This document shows, piece after piece, positions 1 through 6,800 of a stretch of DNA of 64,000 nt. Source of the stretch: Clavibacter phaseoli. Lineage in GTDB: Bacteria > Actinomycetota > Actinomycetes > Actinomycetales > Microbacteriaceae. The translations under genes were made by a program, and so were the position numbers. The notes under the pieces were generated by a model, which saw only the letters and a list, made by a program, of their open reading frames with translations, was not told the origin of the DNA and searched no databases. The stretch is taken from the NCBI RefSeq assembly GCF_021922925.1, contig NZ_CP040787.1, positions 1 to 64,000 on the forward strand, in the 5' to 3' direction. Each line of letters starts with the position of its first letter. The first letter of the stretch is position 1.

Positions 1-288
1 CCACACGAGCCCCGGCACGTCCGGGAGGTCGTAGCCCAGGATCATCGCGAACATGCCGCTGAACACGACCACCGGCACCGCGATCACCAACATGATCCAG
101 AACAACCGCCGGAATTGCCCCACATGATCGCCGTGGCCGCCATGCCCTCCGTGGCCCCCGTGCATGTCGTGACCCGCGGGTACGTCAGCGCCCCCGTGCA
201 TCTGGTGGCCAGCGTGCCCATCGGGATCGGTGCTCACATGATGACCACCATGGTCGCCGCCGTGCTCCTCGTGCTCGTGCTTTGCCAT
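1..288 (-). CDS. copB: CopB-type copper P-type ATPase, N-terminal part (cut by window edge)
   Basis: The first 96 codons of a heavy-metal ATPase that runs out of the window. The start codon at 288 follows a good AAGGAG ribosome site. The first ~60 residues are a cytoplasmic His/Gly-rich metal-binding tail with many HGGH-type clusters. They are followed by a QFRRLFWIM segment and the first membrane helix. This junction is nearly identical to the one in the complete copy at 30767-32890 (GDHV-QFRRLFWIML..MFAMILGY), so this is a paralogue with the same predicted role, copper export across the membrane. A CsoR-like operator lies at 323-337, 35 bp upstream. The catalytic domains are outside the window. 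Confidence 0.88.
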   Translation of the reverse strand, partial: MAKHEHEEHGGDHGGHHVSTDPDGHAGHQMHGGADVPAGHDMHGGHGGHGGHGDHVGQFRRLFWIMLVIAVPVVVFSGMFAMILGYDLPDVPGLVW

Positions 289-322
289 CGTGACTCCTTC
301 TGGTCAGTTGCCGATGAACTTA

Positions 323-337
323 TACCCCCCGGGGGTA
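323..337. promoter_or_regulatory. CsoR-like copper operator
   Basis: TACCCCCCGGGGGTA, a 15-bp near-perfect palindrome matching the TACCCC..GGGGTA pattern known for actinobacterial CsoR repressors. It lies just upstream of the copper ATPase that starts at 288 on the minus strand. Similar sites occur at 25559-25573, 30718-30732 and 30739-30753, each before a copper gene. No csoR gene is in the window. Confidence 0.75.
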
Positions 338-494
338 CCTTGTAACGGGCATGACGCTTCCGGCATTCCTCACCCCGGGGGGCACACTCCGCCCACGCTG
401 GTGATGCTCCGCGCGAAGCGGTCGGCCGCACAACGCTCTATGACAGGCACCCGGGGACGCCCATGGTGGCTGGGCCGAGACAGCGCCCTGACGT

Positions 495-520
495 GTCCGC
501 CGAGGGATCCCTACCCGGAC
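495..520. repeat. 26-bp intergenic palindrome, copy 1
   Basis: GTCCG, 16 bp with an AGGGATCCCT core, then CGGAC. It belongs to a family with identical spacing at 2142-2167, 4036-4061, 5393-5418, 6574-6599 and, degenerate, 43173-43198. This copy ends 85 bp before the LD-carboxypeptidase start. The rest of the 289-605 gap holds only the copper operator at 323-337 and no gene that I can see. Confidence 0.8.
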
Positions 521-605
521 GCTCGACGTCAGAGTGCCGTGCCGAACCCGGCGGGGCCGAGACGCCGAGCAGGATGGTCGTGGCCTCCAAGTAGGGTCGG
601 CCGTC

Positions 606-1514
606 ATGGACGCAAAGATGCCGAGACCTCGACGACTCTCCCCCGGCGATTCGGTCGCACTGGCATCCCCCGCGTCCTGGCCCGACGACGACGTACCAGC
701 ATGGATGGTCGAGCAGATCGAGGCTTGGGGACTACAGGTCGTCACGGGCGCCCATGTCCTCGATCACCGGGGCTACCTCGCCGGCCGCGACGAAGATCGC
801 GTGGCCGATCTCAACGGGGCGATCCGCGATCCCCAGATCCGCGCAATCATCGCGACGATGGGAGGCTGTGGCAGCTTCCGGCTCCACCCTCACCTTGACC
901 TGGTTGCGCTGCGCGCGGATCCGAAGCCCCTCGTCGGCTACAGCGACATCACAGCGCTCCACCTGGCATGGGCCAACGCCGGCGTCCCCGCGCTCCACGG
1001 TGCGATCGCCGGGAAGCACAGCGACCATGTCCGGCGACTACTCCTAGAAGACGCCGAGACGGTCGTCACGACCGACGCCGAAGCGCTCTCCGCGCAACTC
1101 ACGACCACAGGGAAGGCGGAAGGCCGACTACTCGGCGGCAACCTCGAGATGATGGCCCGCAGCGTCGGGGTCGTCGACATGGACCTGACCGACGCGATCC
1201 TGCTGCTAGAGATCAACAAGGCCGCCGGACTCGGCATGGTCGACCGCGCCCTCACCCAGCTCCGCTACTCCGGAGCGCTAGACGGAATCGGCGCCGTCGC
1301 ACTCGGCAGCATCGACCAGTTCGCCGGCTACGAGGACCGCGGATGGACGATCCTCGACGTGCTGCGCGACCACCTGGACGCGCTGAGCGTCCCCGTCCTC
1401 GGCGGCCTACCGCTGGGCCACATCGAAGACCTCATCACCGTCCCCCTCGGCGTCCCCGCCACCCTGGACACCGCGAGCGGAGAACTCATCGTCGCCCGAC
1501 CCTTCGCCGAGTAG
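606..1514 (+). CDS. LD-carboxypeptidase / MccF-like serine peptidase (family S66)
   Basis: A 302-residue protein of peptidase family S66. Members remove the terminal D-alanine from murein tetrapeptides (LdcA) or cleave aminoacyl-nucleotide antibiotics (MccF). The nucleophile elbow GYSD puts serine at residue 113, with the partner Glu at 202 (LLEIN) and His at 272 (PLGH), the Ser-Glu-His triad typical of the family. The N-terminal PGDSVALASPAS motif is also standard. The start at 606 was chosen over 534 because homology begins shortly after it; the ribosome site is weak. It stands alone. Substrate (wall recycling or microcin-type immunity) cannot be told from sequence. Confidence 0.85.
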   Translation: MDAKMPRPRRLSPGDSVALASPASWPDDDVPAWMVEQIEAWGLQVVTGAHVLDHRGYLAGRDEDRVADLNGAIRDPQIRAIIATMGGCGSFRLHPHLDLVALRADPKPLVGYSDITALHLAWANAGVPALHGAIAGKHSDHVRRLLLEDAETVVTTDAEALSAQLTTTGKAEGRLLGGNLEMMARSVGVVDMDLTDAILLLEINKAAGLGMVDRALTQLRYSGALDGIGAVALGSIDQFAGYEDRGWTILDVLRDHLDALSVPVLGGLPLGHIEDLITVPLGVPATLDTASGELIVARPFAE

Positions 1515-1545
1515 CCGCCCAAGTAGTCGTACGGTTGGAGATCCC

Positions 1546-1791
1546 TTAGCGGACACCGCTTCTCCACCATCGCAGGACACCGACCAGGAAGAGAATGCCG
1601 CCGAGGAGCGTCGCGACCATGGCGACCACCATCACCGCTGCATCAGCGTCGAGCATCGCGCAGCCCGCTGCGGAGTCCTCGTAGGAGCACGTCCGCCACG
1701 GCTGGAAGAAGTAGAGCACCGTCACGCCTGCACCGATGAGCGCGAGAGCGGCACCGAGGACGAGAAGGACGCTCCGTCGCATCAGGACCAT
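1546..1791 (-). CDS. Small two-helix membrane protein, unknown function
   Basis: About 81 residues with two hydrophobic segments (roughly residues 5-27 and 52-72). Between them lies a short loop with two cysteines (CSYEDSAAGC) that could form a disulfide outside the cell. It ends in a basic tail (RWWRSGVR). The start is uncertain: a TTG at 1812 and ATGs at 1791 and 1782 are in frame and none has a clear ribosome site. It is convergent with the carboxypeptidase, 31 bp away. A diverged copy of the GTCCG/CGGAC palindrome lies upstream at 1854-1880. I do not recognise a family. Confidence 0.6.
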   Translation of the reverse strand: MVLMRRSVLLVLGAALALIGAGVTVLYFFQPWRTCSYEDSAAGCAMLDADAAVMVVAMVATLLGGILFLVGVLRWWRSGVR

Positions 1792-1853
1792 GACCCGACG
1801 GTACGGATACAACGCGTCGAACGAGTCAGCCTCCAGGACGATCTCTTGTGAGC

Positions 1854-1880
1854 GTCCGGCACGGGGTCATCTAGGCGGAC
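1854..1880. repeat. Diverged copy of the GTCCG..CGGAC palindrome
   Basis: GTCCG and CGGAC arms separated by 17 rather than 16 bp, with a decayed core (GGGG retained, GGATCC lost). It sits 62 bp upstream of the small membrane gene that starts at 1791 on the minus strand, matching the position of better copies relative to other genes. Confidence 0.45.
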
Positions 1881-1898
1881 CATGACCGCAGCGACCGG

Positions 1899-2105
1899 TC
1901 AGCTGTGACTGGTCGCCTTCCGGATGAGCCATCCGTTGTAGCCCGCGAGAAGGGCGGCCAACCCGACGATGCCCCAGTGGATGGCGTTGCCGCCTTCCAA
2001 ACCCAAGTGGACGTTTCCTAGCGCGACAAGCGAGAAGAAGACGAGCTTCACCACGGCCCAGCGCAGGGCGCTCTTGGGGACACTCTGGTACGGGTCATCG
2101 CTCAC
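1899..2105 (-). CDS. Small membrane protein, unknown function
   Basis: A 68-residue protein starting with GTG at 2105 (SDDPYQSVPKS..). It has two hydrophobic helices around residues 14-30 and 38-57 and a polar C-terminus. The product resembles many short uncharacterised actinobacterial membrane proteins, and I cannot assign a role. The start shares a divergent promoter region with the DUF2268 gene at 2229, with the palindrome at 2142-2167 between them. No strong ribosome site is visible, so the start is tentative. Confidence 0.55.
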   Translation of the reverse strand: MSDDPYQSVPKSALRWAVVKLVFFSLVALGNVHLGLEGGNAIHWGIVGLAALLAGYNGWLIRKATSHS

Positions 2106-2141
2106 ATGCCGACGGTAGCCCCATCTCCGAGTGCGGGCGGC

Positions 2142-2167
2142 GTCCGGATGGGGATCCTCTGCCGGAC
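2142..2167. repeat. 26-bp intergenic palindrome, copy 2
   Basis: GTCCG-N16-CGGAC with core GGGGATCC. It lies between two divergent genes, 36 bp from the minus-strand start at 2105 and just upstream of the MerR-type promoter at 2191-2221. It matches copy 3 at 22 of 26 positions. Confidence 0.8.
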
Positions 2168-2190
2168 ACCACAACCCCTGCGCAGCCAAC

Positions 2191-2221
2191 TTGACCCTGA
2201 CGCAGCGTCAGTCCCTAGCGT
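2191..2221 (+). promoter_or_regulatory. MerR-type promoter with 19-bp spacer and operator
   Basis: A -35 TTGACC (2191-2196) and a -10 TAGCGT (2216-2221) are separated by 19 bp, the over-long spacing typical of MerR-activated promoters. The spacer carries the perfect palindrome TGACGCAGCGTCA (2198-2210). The predicted transcription start falls at about 2228-2229, on the ATG itself, so the mRNA is probably leaderless. The likely regulator is the convergent MerR gene at 3120-3923. Confidence 0.75.
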
Positions 2222-2228
2222 CTGGGTC

Positions 2229-3113
2229 ATGGTGATGACAGTCCTCGATACAGCTCACGGCATGTCCGACGTCCTCGCGGTCGCCGAGCCCGCGCGCCGC
2301 GCGGCCCTCAGCCGGCTACTGACCCCGATGCGTGACATGTACCGGTACTTCCCCGGTGAGCCCGACATGGTCGCGTTGCACGAGATGAGTTTCGGATTCC
2401 CGCTGGACCGGCAGAGTGACGTGCTTCGGGGCGCGCTCGACTCCTTAGTCCAGGCCGACGCGTGGGTTCGTATCGAGCGCGCCATGACGGCCGCTGTGGA
2501 GGTTCAGGCTGCGGCCGTTCCCGACCTCGTGGTCCCCGACATCAGCACGCTGCTCGTCCTGGGTGACCCGGACGATGAGTACTTCATGGGGCCCGCCCGT
2601 GGCTTCAGTGGAAACGGCAGCATGACCGGCTTCATCACGTTGACGTTATGGCCGACCGAGGAGAACCTCGAGCGGCTCGAAGCCGCGGCCGTCCACGAGC
2701 TGCACCACAACCTGCGCTACGCGCCGGGCGGCGTGGTGTGGGATCCCGCGACCGTACAGGTCGGGGAGCAGGTGATCTCGGAGGGGCTCGCCGATGCCTT
2801 CGCTCGGCAGCTCCACGGCGCCCTCGGGTACACGCCCATCGGACTACCGCACCTCGACGACGACGACGTGCTCACCCGAATGCTCGCCGGCCTCGACATC
2901 ACCGGGATGGATAACTTCGCCGCGTGGGTCCACGGCGACGACGCAGCGCGGCGCTTCGGCGCCGAGCCCGTTGGAGTCCCCACCGGCGCCGGCTACGCAG
3001 TCGGCAACCGAATGGTCGACGTGTACCTCTCGTCCACCGGCACGACCGCCGCCGACGCGCTGCACGTACCGAGCAGGGACATCATCGACATCGCGCGGCG
3101 AGCGTTCGCCTGA
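2229..3113 (+). CDS. DUF2268-type putative zinc metalloprotease
   Basis: A 294-residue protein with the zinc-peptidase motif HELHH at residues 156-160 and the downstream glutamate in SEGLADAFA (E185), the arrangement of the DUF2268 predicted Zn-dependent proteases. No signal peptide or membrane helix is seen, so it is probably cytoplasmic. The start at 2229 is set by the promoter: there is no ribosome site, and the predicted transcript begins at the ATG. It is convergent with a MerR/TipAS regulator only 6 bp downstream. This gene pair plus a MerR operator makes an inducible unit. The peptide substrate is unknown. Confidence 0.8.
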   Translation: MVMTVLDTAHGMSDVLAVAEPARRAALSRLLTPMRDMYRYFPGEPDMVALHEMSFGFPLDRQSDVLRGALDSLVQADAWVRIERAMTAAVEVQAAAVPDLVVPDISTLLVLGDPDDEYFMGPARGFSGNGSMTGFITLTLWPTEENLERLEAAAVHELHHNLRYAPGGVVWDPATVQVGEQVISEGLADAFARQLHGALGYTPIGLPHLDDDDVLTRMLAGLDITGMDNFAAWVHGDDAARRFGAEPVGVPTGAGYAVGNRMVDVYLSSTGTTAADALHVPSRDIIDIARRAFA

Positions 3114-3119
3114 AGGGCA

Positions 3120-3923
3120 TCATTCCCACGCAACCGATTCGAGCTCGATCCCGCGCCCTCTGGCCGCGGCTTCAACGACCTGCTGCATCCATAACGCCAG
3201 TCCTGGCTCCAGCCGTTCGTAGTGCTCCGTGAAACCCGGCTCCGTCGTGAAGCGACGGGCGATGAGAACGTGCATGGACGGGGTGCAGTGGAAGTACCCG
3301 CACATCGCCTGGCGATGGCGCTCGGCGAGGGCATCGGCCTCGGGGTTCCCTGGCTGGAGGCCGGCGCGCATTCCTTGGGCGAGAGCGTGCGTCGCTTGGT
3401 CCACCGTCGCGTTCACCGCGCTCCAGTCGTCGGCGTTGCGCTGGCTGGAACGCTCGGCGTGCTCCGCCCACTGAGCGGTGTCACCCCACTGCTCCCGGGC
3501 CGCAGAGCTCCATGCCGGATCCCATCCCTCTCCAAGCACGTCCGCCTGCTCCTCAGTGCTGAGTAGGACACCGGACTCTTCAGCGGCCACAAGCCGGTCA
3601 ACGGCATCCATCGACTCTTGCAAGCGAGTGATCTCCGCTTCGAGTGCTGCACGACGTCGCGCAAGCTCCGCGCGACGGCTCGCGGCATCCCCCGATAGCA
3701 ACTCGGGGATGCCTTGGAGCGGGACGCCGATCTCCCGCATCAACCGGACGCGTCGCGCGCGTGCAATGTCCCCGGGCAGGTATGTCCGGTATCCGCCGTC
3801 CGTTCGTCCGGAGGCAACGACGACCCCCTCCGCATCCCAGTGGTGCAACGTCCGCACACTGACACCGATCGATCGCGCCACTGCGCCAATGAGCTCAGTA
3901 CTCTCGCCCCGCAAATCGCTCAT
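3120..3923 (-). CDS. MerR-family regulator with TipAS-like effector domain
   Basis: A 267-residue transcription activator. The N-terminal MerR winged helix (residues ~7-75, VRTLHHWDAEG..GGYRTY) is followed by a dimerising coiled coil (~80-110) and a C-terminal ~140-residue all-helical TipAS-like domain (AQWAEHAERSSQR...ALAERHRQAMCGYFHCTP). In the model protein TipA this domain captures thiopeptide antibiotics. The ATG at 3923 has a GGTGAG ribosome site and is preferred over 3971. It probably acts on the 19-bp-spaced promoter at 2191-2221 in front of the DUF2268 protease. A palindrome copy lies upstream at 4036-4061. Confidence 0.88.
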   Translation of the reverse strand: MSDLRGESTELIGAVARSIGVSVRTLHHWDAEGVVVASGRTDGGYRTYLPGDIARARRVRLMREIGVPLQGIPELLSGDAASRRAELARRRAALEAEITRLQESMDAVDRLVAAEESGVLLSTEEQADVLGEGWDPAWSSAAREQWGDTAQWAEHAERSSQRNADDWSAVNATVDQATHALAQGMRAGLQPGNPEADALAERHRQAMCGYFHCTPSMHVLIARRFTTEPGFTEHYERLEPGLALWMQQVVEAAARGRGIELESVAWE

Positions 3924-4035
3924 GTACTCACCCTGCCCGATGCCCACCTCGGGCAGAGCTGGCCCCAGCACGAGATGCGCCGACCGCCTATTGGTAGATG
4001 TGGCTCCTGTGCGGTCAACTTCCCCTCGAAAGCAT

Positions 4036-4061
4036 GTCCGGCAGGGGATCCCCTACCGGAC
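4036..4061. repeat. 26-bp intergenic palindrome, copy 3 (best copy)
   Basis: The most symmetrical member: GTCCGG, two bases, GGGGATCCCC, two bases, CCGGAC. Only one pair (C4042/A4055) breaks the full dyad. It lies 113 bp upstream of the MerR start and 39 bp beyond the stop of the sigma-factor gene. Confidence 0.85.
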
Positions 4062-4099
4062 CGGTGGCAGGGCACGGAGCAGGAAGGGCGGCGTCAGGG

Positions 4100-4606
4100 C
4101 TATGTGGCGCCTGAGCTGGTGAGAACCTCGAGGGTCGCACGTAGCTGATCCTTCGCGCGCGTGTAGCGGATGCGCGCAGTCGATTCCGAGACGCCGAGCA
4201 GTGCGGCTGCTTGTGCGACGGTCATCCCCTCCCAGTGCACGAGCTGCACGAGCTCGACGAGATCGGTGTCGAGGCGCGCTACGGCGTCTCTCACCTCGGC
4301 GCCGTAATCGGCTGCGGGCGAGGTGGGTTCCGTGGCCGCGTTCCCGCGGATCCGGTCGGCTAGCGCCCATCGGCGACGCTCTCCTCGAACGTGATTGAGG
4401 AGTGTGGTGCGGGCGATCCCGAACAGCCACATGCGTGCCTGGTCGGGGTCCTCCGGCAGGTCGTCGATTCGGCGCCAAGCGACGACCATCGTTTCCCCGA
4501 GGAGATCGGGGGCCTCGTCGAGCCCGACCCGTCGCTGGAGATATGTCAGCAGGTCACCGGAAGATCGGCTTAGAGCAGCCGTGATGCGCGCGCGTGCTCG
4601 TCTCAC
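4100..4606 (-). CDS. ECF-type RNA polymerase sigma factor
   Basis: A 168-residue ECF sigma factor. Region 2 is visible at residues ~15-80 (DLLTYLQRRVG..DLLGETMVVAWRRIDDLP..ARMWLFGIARTTLLNHVRGERRR). Region 4, with its helix-turn-helix, is at ~110-160 (LVQLVHWEGMTVAQAAALLGVSESTARIRYTRAKDQLR). It starts with a GTG that overlaps the stop of the upstream membrane gene (GTGA), so the two are translationally coupled. The order is unusual because the putative anti-sigma comes first. The inducing signal is unknown. Confidence 0.88.
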   Translation of the reverse strand: MRRARARITAALSRSSGDLLTYLQRRVGLDEAPDLLGETMVVAWRRIDDLPEDPDQARMWLFGIARTTLLNHVRGERRRWALADRIRGNAATEPTSPAADYGAEVRDAVARLDTDLVELVQLVHWEGMTVAQAAALLGVSESTARIRYTRAKDQLRATLEVLTSSGAT

Positions 4607-5265
4607 GACTCAGCACCGAGCGCGTAGGGCTCGCCGCTCTCGTCGCGACACTTGATCTGGCCGCTTCTCTCACTCCCTGCGAAGCGTTCGTCGCCGGGCT
4701 GGATGCCGTGGGCTGTGAGTACGTCCTGTTCCGCGTCGCTGATTGCGAGATCCCAGGCCAACCACTGGCGGCTCCACTCGCGACGCTCAACTTCCTCGGG
4801 TGGGAGCACCTCGCCAGGTTCGCCGATTCCGATCTCCAGATCCTCGGGGTCAAGGCCCGCCAGTCTGGTGGGAACGATCGCCTGCACGATGGGGAGCACG
4901 TCCGTGGTTCGGTACCAGCTCTCCAGAATGCTGTTGACCTCACGGACGTAACTCGGATCGCGGCCCTTGGTGTACTCGGAGAATCGCAGCTCGCACTGGA
5001 ACCCGTTGCCCATCGTGAACTGCACGGTGCCGATCGGGTCCTCAGCCCAAGGTGCCCACGAGAGCCCATCGGTAGCGGCAGCGATGCCCACTCCGCCGAA
5101 GGTGAAGGCGGCCGCGAGGCCCGCCGCCACGAGGACGCGAGAGCGAGCAGTGCGTGGTGCCGACTGGCGAGCCTCGGCGATCATGGCGTCCAGATCGTGC
5201 TTCGCGGCCGGTCGTGACGGCGGTGCGGAGTGATCGAGGAGTTCGTCGAGCGGGTCGCGGGTCAT
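4603..5265 (-). CDS. Membrane-anchored putative anti-sigma partner
   Basis: A 220-residue protein with a ~50-residue cytoplasmic N-terminus (LDELLDHSAPPSRP), one membrane helix (~53-75, VLVAAGLAAAFTFGGVGIAAAT) and a ~145-residue extracellular domain rich in acidic residues that ends in a CRDESGEPYALGAES tail. The topology and the GTGA overlap with the downstream ECF sigma gene suggest an anti-sigma or sensor role. No zinc-finger (HxxxCxxC) motif is present, so it is not a classical ZAS anti-sigma. The start at 5265 has a GGAGG ribosome site. Confidence 0.65.
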   Translation of the reverse strand: MTRDPLDELLDHSAPPSRPAAKHDLDAMIAEARQSAPRTARSRVLVAAGLAAAFTFGGVGIAAATDGLSWAPWAEDPIGTVQFTMGNGFQCELRFSEYTKGRDPSYVREVNSILESWYRTTDVLPIVQAIVPTRLAGLDPEDLEIGIGEPGEVLPPEEVERREWSRQWLAWDLAISDAEQDVLTAHGIQPGDERFAGSERSGQIKCRDESGEPYALGAES

Positions 5266-5392
5266 GATGCCTCCATCGTTGGCTGTTCTCACTACCTACA
5301 TGTCCAGCACGCAGCCAATCCCTCAAACCTGCCCTCACTGGCGTCCGACGTGCATTGCGCTGTACACCAGATCGCACGAGTCACCGCAGGCG

Positions 5393-5418
5393 GTCCGGGG
5401 AGGAATCGATACCCGGAC
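5393..5418. repeat. 26-bp intergenic palindrome, copy 4
   Basis: GTCCG-N16-CGGAC with a decayed core. It sits in the divergent gap between the anti-sigma-like gene (start 5265, minus) and the DUF2975 gene (start 5537, plus), about 120 bp from each. Confidence 0.7.
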
Positions 5419-5536
5419 GCTGCCACGAGCAGGCATGCCCCTTGCCACTTGCTCCAACTAATTAGAGCCGTGGGTTGCGCCGTAGCTCCTGATGGTGTTG
5501 ATTGTCGATAGCATTGAATTTCGATAAGGAGACACC

Positions 5537-6229
5537 ATGGCGAGCACGGGGATCATCGAGAGTCGACCAGTGCGGGAGCGGCCGCGCGTACTGCGGATAA
5601 CGCGCTTCGTGCTGCTGCTCGTGATGACGGCGACAGTGATCGGAGACACCAGTCGCGTCATCACGACGATCACCGGCCACTACCTCTTCATCGGAGGCGG
5701 CGCCGATCCTCGCCTCCCTCTCGCAGAGCTGCCACAGCTGCGCGAGGCCACCCTCCGGCCCGGCGCGACCGGTTCGCTCGCCGACGCCGACCTCCTGCTA
5801 CGGGTTTTCGGCGCGGTGCCGTCGCTCGTGCACGGCGTCACGGTTGTCCTCGCGGTCGCGTGGCTACTTCGAGCTCTCCGCGGCATCGCCCAGGCGCAGC
5901 CCTTTCACGCGTTCGTTGTCGCTAACTGGCGGCGCCTGGCCCTCACCCTGCTCATCGGAGGCGCCCTCCAGGGCATGTCCGACATGATCGCAAGCACCTA
6001 CCTCGCCGTCGGCCTCGGCTTCGGGTTCGGTGGCGGTGGTGCGTTTGGCAGCTTCTCGGCCGGGGACCCTGGCCGCGAGGGCTTCCTCGGCGGCGACTAC
6101 TCGAGCATCGGCAGCGTCCCCGTTGCCTGGCCAGTCGACCTGCTCCTCGCTGGGCTCATCGCCCTCGCACTCACGGCCTCATTCCGCGCAGGCGCTCGCC
6201 TCGCCGAGGACGCCGATGGCGTCGTCTGA
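5537..6229 (+). CDS. DUF2975 membrane protein
   Basis: A 230-residue integral membrane protein with four predicted helices (about 21-40, 96-116, 134-155 and 195-215). Its layout is that of DUF2975, including the RALRGIAQAQPFHAFVVANWRRL loop. DUF2975 genes are commonly followed by a small XRE regulator, and that is the case here: the next gene starts inside this one. A strong ribosome site (AAGGAGACACC) sets the start. Function in the family is unknown; the pairing resembles small stress or toxin-like switches. Confidence 0.8.
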   Translation: MASTGIIESRPVRERPRVLRITRFVLLLVMTATVIGDTSRVITTITGHYLFIGGGADPRLPLAELPQLREATLRPGATGSLADADLLLRVFGAVPSLVHGVTVVLAVAWLLRALRGIAQAQPFHAFVVANWRRLALTLLIGGALQGMSDMIASTYLAVGLGFGFGGGGAFGSFSAGDPGREGFLGGDYSSIGSVPVAWPVDLLLAGLIALALTASFRAGARLAEDADGVV

Positions 6230-6500
6230 CCCCCGCGGCCGCTCCGACGGCCCCGTCTCCCCGGACGATAACGCGCCACCGGCGAACCCGCACCGCATCG
6301 CATGCCATCTCGACGCCGTGCTCGCGACCCACAACATGACCCTCACTGAGCTGTCAGCGCGCACGGGGATCACGATGGCCAACCTGTCGATCCTCAAGAA
6401 TGACCGCGCTAAAGCCATCCGATTCACGACCCTCACCCTCATCTGCGACGCAACGGGCGCCACCCCGCAAGAGCTCTTCTCCATCCGACCCGCGCGCTGA
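6216..6500 (+). CDS. XRE-family HTH regulator (Cro/CI type)
   Basis: A 94-residue DNA-binding protein. The helix-turn-helix occupies about residues 28-85 (HLDAVLATHNMTLTELSARTGITMANLSILKNDRAKAIRFTTLTLICDATGATPQELF), the HTH_26 type that accompanies DUF2975. The N-terminal 25 residues are a Pro/Asp-rich linker. It starts at 6216, overlapping the DUF2975 gene by 14 bases, so the two are coupled. It probably regulates its own operon. A short GC hairpin (AAAGG..CCTTT, 6551-6567) follows and could terminate the transcript. Confidence 0.88.
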   Translation: MASSDPRGRSDGPVSPDDNAPPANPHRIACHLDAVLATHNMTLTELSARTGITMANLSILKNDRAKAIRFTTLTLICDATGATPQELFSIRPAR

Positions 6501-6800
6501 CCCCTGCCCCCTTAGTGACACGACAGCCACGGCCACACGACAGCGATCTCAAAGGGCCCCGCCTTTAAACGCTATCCGGCAGGGGACCGCTCACCGGACG
6601 TCGTTGGCAGCTGACACCCAACCGCGTCCCCGCCAACGCCGCGTGTCTCAATAGACCCGTCCGGGGAAGAATCCGGTGACGGGGGGCTAAGCGAGACACC
6701 CAGGGCTCGGTCCGCGGAGCGGCTTCGGCCCGCATGGTGAGCCACAGTCTGGGCAGATCGAGCCCCGTTCGAGTGGCAGGCGTAAAACGCCGCCAACCCT
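6501..6800. other. Gene-free gap with palindrome copy 5
   Basis: Apart from the small hairpin AAAGG-GCCCCG-CCTTT (6551-6567) and the palindrome at 6574-6599, I see no gene or clear promoter here. Confidence 0.5.
6574..6599. repeat. 26-bp intergenic palindrome, copy 5
   Basis: ATCCG-N16-CGGAC, with the left half (GGCAGGGGA) identical to copy 3 and the right core degraded. It matches copy 3 at 21 of 26 positions and lies 201 bp before the gene at 6801. Confidence 0.75.
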
